Origin: Candidatus Acetocimmeria pyornia
Lineage (GTDB): Bacteria; Bacillota; Sulfobacillia; UBA3575
Assembly: GCA_004367365.1 (NCBI GenBank)
Contig: SESX01000005.1
Span: 1-37,303 of the forward strand
Length of the DNA: 37,303 nt
Direction of reading: 5' to 3'
The notes under the pieces are model-generated. The model was not told where the DNA came from. It was given only the letters and a program-made list of their open reading frames with translations, and did no database searches. Positions 33,554 to 37,303 of the stretch are shown here, piece by piece (positions within the stretch are counted from its first letter, which is position 1; each line of letters begins with the position of its first letter). The position numbers and the translations under genes are program-made.

Positions 33554-34873
33554 TTGAAATACTTTATCCAGACCTATGGTTGTCAGATGAATGAACGCGA
33601 CTCGGAAACCATTGCAGGGATTCTCGAAGAAGAGATGGGTTACCAGGCTGCCTCGGGGCCGGAAGAGGCTGACCTGATTGTGGTCAACACTTGTTGTGTG
33701 CGAGAGAGCGCTGAAAACAGGATTTACGGCAGCATCGGACAGCTCAAGCGCTATAAGTATAAAAATCCCAACCTCCTCATCGCAGTCTGCGGGTGTATGG
33801 CCCAGGAGAAGGAAACCCCGGAGAAGATTCGAAAACGGGTTCCCCACGTTGACCTGGTTTTCGGTACCCACAACCTTCACCAGCTTCCGGAATTGGTCCG
33901 GCGGGCCCAGGAGTCCGGGGAAATGGTGGTCGATGTTTGGGAGAGTGCCGGCGAGGTACGGGAACACCTGCCGGCCAGGCGAGGCCAGAAGTTCAAGGCA
34001 TGGGTTAACATAACCTTTGGTTGTAATAACTTTTGTAGTTATTGTATTGTACCCTATGTTCGGGGGCGCGAGAGAAGCCGGCGGCCGGAGGAAATTGTGC
34101 GGGAGGTGGACGAGCTGGCCCGTGACGGGTGCAAAGAAGTCACCCTCCTGGGACAGAATGTGAATTCCTACGGCTCTGACCTGGAAGAAGGGGTAGATTT
34201 TGCGGAACTGCTGCGCCGGCTGGATAAGGTTGAAGGTATCCAGCGGATCCGGTTTATGACTTCCCATCCCAGGGATTTTACAACCGAAATGGTCCAGGTG
34301 ATAGCCGATTCGGAAAAGGTGTGCGAACACTTCCATTTGCCACTTCAGGCCGGGAGTAACAGTGTTCTGAGGCGGATGAACAGGGGGTATACCCGTGAAA
34401 GGTACCTTAAATTGGTGGACGAAATCCGCCGTTTGATCCCGTCGGCCAGCATTACAACCGACCTGATTGTTGGTTTCCCAGGGGAGACAGAAAAGGATTT
34501 TGAGGATACCCTGGATATGGTGCGCCGGGTTGAATTTGATAATGCCTTTACCTTTATCTATTCACCTCGTTTGGGAACAGCGGCAGCCAGGATGCCGGAC
34601 CAGGTTCCAGAACCGGTGAAGAAGGAACGGCTTGAACGCTTAATGACTGTGCAGTACCCGGTTGCCCGGAGGAAAAACGAAGCCCTGGTGGGCGCTACGG
34701 TAAGTATCCTGGGAGAAGGGAAGAGCAAGACTAACGCCCAAGTGCAGATGGGCCGGACCCGGACCAACAAGATCGTTCTTTTTGAAAGCTCCAAGGACCT
34801 CACGGGCAGGTTCGGGAAGGTCCGGATCGAGGAAGCCAAGACCTGGACCCTCACAGGGCGTTTGGTGGATTGA
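33554..34873 (+). CDS. miaB: tRNA-2-methylthio-N6-dimethylallyladenosine synthase MiaB
   Basis: 439 aa. Radical-SAM methylthiotransferase that adds the 2-methylthio group to i6A37 of tRNA. UPF0004 domain Cys in TYGCQMNERD, VNTCCVRE and VCGCMAQ; radical-SAM site CNNFCSYC; TRAM domain from about 375. The QMNERDSE start separates it from RimO. TTG 33554 has GGGGGAGTGGA ahead. A TAGAAT (33382-33387) may be the -10, but with a poor -35. Between 33284 and 33553 I see no gene; the 64-aa ORF in the track is not supported. Confidence 0.95.
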   Translation: MKYFIQTYGCQMNERDSETIAGILEEEMGYQAASGPEEADLIVVNTCCVRESAENRIYGSIGQLKRYKYKNPNLLIAVCGCMAQEKETPEKIRKRVPHVDLVFGTHNLHQLPELVRRAQESGEMVVDVWESAGEVREHLPARRGQKFKAWVNITFGCNNFCSYCIVPYVRGRERSRRPEEIVREVDELARDGCKEVTLLGQNVNSYGSDLEEGVDFAELLRRLDKVEGIQRIRFMTSHPRDFTTEMVQVIADSEKVCEHFHLPLQAGSNSVLRRMNRGYTRERYLKLVDEIRRLIPSASITTDLIVGFPGETEKDFEDTLDMVRRVEFDNAFTFIYSPRLGTAAARMPDQVPEPVKKERLERLMTVQYPVARRKNEALVGATVSILGEGKSKTNAQVQMGRTRTNKIVLFESSKDLTGRFGKVRIEEAKTWTLTGRLVD

Positions 34874-34987
34874 TGACCTGGAGGAGCAGCACCAGGCATG
34901 GTTTCATGGTTCTGTTTAATTCATGAGCCCCCAAAGGCGTCCTGGCTCAGTTCGCAGGCTGGCAAGTACCGCTCCTAGTTAATAGTC

Positions 34988-35013
34988 GAAGCAGTCCCCA
35001 TGGGGACTGCTTC
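34988..35013 (+). repeat. 26-bp perfect palindrome between convergent genes
   Basis: GAAGCAGTCCCCA is followed directly by its reverse complement TGGGGACTGCTTC. Found between miaB and the coat gene that runs toward it. No T-run on either side. As RNA it forms an 11-bp hairpin with a 4-nt loop, so it may serve both 3' ends as a weak bidirectional terminator. Confidence 0.6.
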
Positions 35014-35044
35014 TCGGTCTCATGCTTTATTCCTCAACGGAGGT

Positions 35045-35626
35045 TCAGGTACGCCGGTACTCGGTGTTACCTCCCTGGTAGTCAATGTTCTGCCCGTAAG
35101 CCCACTGTGGGAGCTGCACTCCACCACCGGTAGCCTGCTGGGCGTAGATCCCTTGACTGAAGACGGCCTGGCCTCCGACCTGGCCTCCCATTTGGCCTCC
35201 GGCCTGACCGGTGACCTGCTGGCCCCCAGCCTGTCCGGCGAAGCCGGTCTGCTGACCGTAGTCGTAACCGGTCTGGCCCACGGTGGTCTGCCACGTACCC
35301 TGCTGGCCGGTCCCCCAGGCCGCGCCAGCGCCTACTCCCGCCCCGCCAACCTGGCGGACGTCGTTCTGGATGCTGCTGATGGCCTGGTTGAACCACGATA
35401 CGGTCTGCTGATCGGCCATCCGGGGACGATACCATCCGCGCTGGTTCAGGTATTCGTATATGCTCCGGGCGGTTAAGTGGGTGTCGTGTTCCAAGTCTTC
35501 GATGGTATTTCTCAGTTGCAGGTTCTGGCACTCCAGGGTCGTCCAGTTGTAACGCTCTGAGAGTGCTTTCTCGGAGAAGAGAAGGTCTTCGGCAAGATCC
35601 CGGTCTCTCATTACCATCTGTGGCAT
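35045..35626 (-). CDS. CotF-family spore coat protein
   Basis: 193 aa. Residues 1-75 match the CotF family (RDRDLAEDLLFSEKALSERY, ARSIYEYLNQRGWYRP). The second half is a low-complexity Gly/Gln/Ala/Thr tail with QQVTG and GQAGGQMGGQV runs. CotF proteins are added to the spore coat in the mother cell. ATG 35626 follows GAAGGGAGTGAC at a somewhat long distance. Plus-strand ORFs here are shadows. It sits downstream of, and likely with, the small gene at 35660. Confidence 0.85.
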   Translation of the reverse strand: MPQMVMRDRDLAEDLLFSEKALSERYNWTTLECQNLQLRNTIEDLEHDTHLTARSIYEYLNQRGWYRPRMADQQTVSWFNQAISSIQNDVRQVGGAGVGAGAAWGTGQQGTWQTTVGQTGYDYGQQTGFAGQAGGQQVTGQAGGQMGGQVGGQAVFSQGIYAQQATGGGVQLPQWAYGQNIDYQGGNTEYRRT

Positions 35627-35659
35627 TGAGACGTGTCACTCCCTTCGTGTTATGCGGTG

Positions 35660-35854
35660 TCAGAAACCTGGGCGTCTTGTGACACTGGCAATGGTGTCAA
35701 TATGTCGCCGATGGGTTTGCTCCAAGTTGCGGCAGATTTGTTGGAGCTGGGGGTCTTGGGCCACCTGCTGGATCATCTGGCACTTCTTTACCATCAAAGC
35801 TTCAGCCTTGGCGCACTCTTCTACCCACCAGGTCTCGGTTTGAGTTAGCTGCAT
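35660..35854 (-). CDS. Small coat-associated protein
   Basis: 64 aa from ATG 35854, chosen because AGGAGGTG lies 6-7 nt ahead; ATG 35860 would touch it. Reads QLTQTETWWVEECAKAEALM and QDPQLQQICRNLEQTHRRHI, a helical, Cys-containing protein resembling small partners encoded next to CotF-type genes. It ends 33 bases before the CotF-like start, so the two are probably one transcript made late in sporulation. A sporulation promoter was not confidently found. Confidence 0.75.
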   Translation of the reverse strand: MQLTQTETWWVEECAKAEALMVKKCQMIQQVAQDPQLQQICRNLEQTHRRHIDTIASVTRRPGF

Positions 35855-36024
35855 GGGCATCACCTCCTGTACTGGGATTATGGGTTTGCGTGGTCCCACA
35901 CGATGTATTTTGTCACGGGAAGAAAATGATATACACATTATCACTTAGATCCAGTTGCAGTCCAGGGGACGATCCCCTAGACCCTTGAGATGGCCGGGGC
36001 GGGCTTTGAAGGCTAGGTTCAAGC

Positions 36025-36060
36025 CGTGGTTAACGTCAACTTCGGTTAACGTTGACCATG
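36025..36060 (+). repeat. Long hairpin with cUUCGg tetraloop upstream of mutS
   Basis: The arms 36025-36040 and 36045-36060 (core GGTTAACGTCAAC and GTTAACGTTGACC) pair over 16 positions, with one mismatch and two wobbles, around TTCG closed by C-G. No T-run. Nothing that looks like a gene lies in 35945-36316. Confidence 0.6.
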
Positions 36061-36110
36061 TTGACCGGTTTCAAAGGCGGTTTAGGGGATCTGCTTCACT
36101 TCAACCGTTT

Positions 36111-36119
36111 TGGTATGAT
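36111..36119 (+). promoter_or_regulatory. Extended -10 promoter candidate for mutS
   Basis: TGGTATGAT is TG-n-TATGAT, an extended -10. The -35 region 17 nt upstream (CTGCTT) is weak, as expected for such promoters. Confidence 0.45.
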
Positions 36120-36174
36120 ATACTAAAGGCGGTCAGAAATGGTACCCAGAGGATACAACGTTAAGTACAGGGTC

Positions 36175-36203
36175 AAGCCGGCACCCTACCCGGTAGCCGG
36201 CTT
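36175..36203 (+). repeat. Hairpin in the mutS leader
   Basis: AAGCCGGC (36175-36182) pairs perfectly with GCCGGCTT (36196-36203), with an inner ACC/GGT. It lies after the expected start of transcription and about 110 bases before mutS. No T-run, so regulatory or structural. Confidence 0.45.
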
Positions 36204-36316
36204 CGGTTATCTTGGGTCACACTGTGCAGCACGGGTGAACGGTTGAACATTCCCATCCCTGGACCTGGTGCTGTCCGTACCCGACCCTTGCGTCGTGCAA
36301 CAGGGGAGGAATTGGC

Positions 36317-37303
36317 TTGAAGGATACCCCCATGATGCGTCAGTACCGCGAGATCAAGCGCCAGTACGAAGATGCAATTCTCTTCTTCCGGCTTGGGGAT
36401 TTCTACGAAATGTTCTTTGACGACGCCAAGATCGCGGCCCAGGAACTGGATATTGTCTTGACTTCCCGGGAAGCAGGAAAGGGCAAGAAGGTTCCGATGG
36501 CCGGGGTTCCGTACCACGCAGCAGAATCCTACATTTCCAAGCTTATCCGCAGGGGCTACAAGATCGCCATCTGTGAACAGGTCGAGGACCCAGAGACCGC
36601 GAAAGGCCTTGTACGGCGCGAAGTAGTCCGGGTTATCACCCCAGGGACCGTGATGGAAAACGAGCTCCTGGAGGACAAGAGCAACAACTTCCTGGTCGCT
36701 CTGGCCCGGGAAGGTGACCGGGTGGGGCTGGCCGTGGTCGATTACTCCACTGGCGAGTTCATGGTCACGGAGTTTTCCCCACCGAATGTGGAAAACAAGA
36801 CCCGGGATGAAATCGGCCGCCTCTCCCCGGCGGAATGCCTGGTGGGACCAGGCGTCGCCGGTGACCGGCAGTTTACAGCGAACCTGGAGAAGTACGGTAT
36901 TTCCGTCACCGTGGGGCATGAATGGGATTTTTCCTACCCTGCCGCCTATGACAAACTGACTGCCCACTTCAAGACCTCTTCCCTAAGGGGGTTTGGTTGT
37001 GAGGACAAACCGGCGGCAGCAAAAGCGGCCGGAGGCTTGCTGGCTTACCTGGAGGAAACCCAGAAAAGCAACCTGGGCCATATCACCAGCTTGAAAACTT
37101 ATTCAACCGAAGAGTACATGACACTGGACGGGGCGACCAGGAGGAACCTGGAGCTCGTAGCCAGGCTTCAGGATTCCTCGCGTCAGGGGAGCCTCCTTTG
37201 GGTCCTGGACAGAACCGTCACTGCCATGGGGGGACGGATGCTGCGGGCGTGGGTGGAAATGCCCCTTTTGGACCTTGAAAAGGTTGAGAGACGCCTGGAA
37301 GCG
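36317..37303 (+). CDS. mutS: DNA mismatch repair protein MutS, 5' part (runs off the window)
   Basis: 329 codons are visible. The mismatch-binding domain I has the Phe-x-Glu motif in GDFYEMFFDDAK, followed by the connector (VPMAGVPYHAAESY, EQVEDPETAKGLVRR) and the start of the lever/core domain (LDGATRRNLE, LLWVLDRTVTAMGGRMLRAW). The ATPase part lies beyond the end. TTG 36317 follows GGGGAGGA at 6 nt. The ORF track omits it because it has no stop here. miaB upstream is the usual Firmicute neighbour; mutL would be expected next. Confidence 0.95.
   Translation, partial: MKDTPMMRQYREIKRQYEDAILFFRLGDFYEMFFDDAKIAAQELDIVLTSREAGKGKKVPMAGVPYHAAESYISKLIRRGYKIAICEQVEDPETAKGLVRREVVRVITPGTVMENELLEDKSNNFLVALAREGDRVGLAVVDYSTGEFMVTEFSPPNVENKTRDEIGRLSPAECLVGPGVAGDRQFTANLEKYGISVTVGHEWDFSYPAAYDKLTAHFKTSSLRGFGCEDKPAAAKAAGGLLAYLEETQKSNLGHITSLKTYSTEEYMTLDGATRRNLELVARLQDSSRQGSLLWVLDRTVTAMGGRMLRAWVEMPLLDLEKVERRLEA

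Noticed and set aside
35000-35476. 158-aa plus-strand ORF, Gly/Leu-rich.
   Set aside because: Shadow of the CotF-like gene's repetitive tail; no ribosome site.
1-37303. tRNA, rRNA or CRISPR arrays.
   Set aside because: No cloverleaf, rRNA core or regularly spaced repeat was seen while reading; a tRNAscan or CRISPR run was not possible.

Overview
The window looks like chromosomal DNA of an endospore-forming, Gram-positive anaerobe of the Clostridia, most like the Peptococcaceae/Desulfotomaculum group. Four things point there. The backbone order rimO, cinA, thpR, recA, recX, rny, ymdB, spoVS, miaB, mutS is typical of Firmicutes. Sporulation genes are present (spoVS, a CotF-type coat protein and a small coat partner). 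GTG and TTG starts behind strong Shine-Dalgarno sequences are common. A multihaem c-type cytochrome lipoprotein and an apparent HesB-like selenoprotein fit an anaerobe with selenium metabolism. The species cannot be named from this sequence.

Layout, left to right. 1-4.5 kb: bshA (bacillithiol), a serine-recombinase-like protein lacking the expected catalytic residues, a small possible phage remnant, and a membrane GGDEF/HD-GYP enzyme for c-di-GMP. 4.6-5.9 kb: rimO with a good sigma-A promoter. 6-8.5 kb: an AT-richer accessory patch where pgsA often lies in relatives, holding a transposase remnant, a frameshifted enoyl-CoA hydratase fragment and a Cys-rich DUF11 surface-type protein. 8.8-10.9 kb: a membrane protein translationally coupled to a short FtsH-like AAA protease. 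11.2-16.5 kb: cinA, a membrane-tethered metallophosphoesterase, thpR, recA, recX. 16.5-16.76 kb: a probable structured ncRNA, possibly 6S RNA, with its own promoter and terminator. 16.8-21.5 kb: rny, a conserved-looking unknown gene, ymdB, spoVS and a dipeptidase.

21.7-25.7 kb: small and accessory genes (a coiled-coil protein, a likely small minus-strand gene, PduL, a MerR-like HTH protein, a cytochrome lipoprotein, a DMT transporter, a TPR protein). 26-28.8 kb: a NarL-type sensor kinase and response regulator, then a phosphoesterase. 28.8-30.7 kb, minus strand: a lipoprotein behind a structured leader, and a HesB/IscA-like gene with an in-frame TGA. That TGA sits where the family has Cys and is followed by a SECIS-like hairpin. 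The gene has a sigma-A promoter overlapped by a CsoR-type operator. The ORF track misses this gene. 30.7-33.3 kb: a structured leader, a 19-codon leader ORF with a sequestrable Shine-Dalgarno, and an FtsA/PilM-like actin-fold protein with a C-terminal array of beta-grasp-like repeats. 33.5-37.3 kb: miaB, two coat genes on the minus strand, and the 5' part of mutS.

The strongest leads for something new are the selenoprotein with its CsoR-like operator, the FtsA-like protein with its repeats and RNA leader, the 16.5 kb ncRNA, and the coupled membrane protein/FtsH-like pair. No tRNA, rRNA or CRISPR array was seen. All family assignments were made by reading motifs, with no database search.
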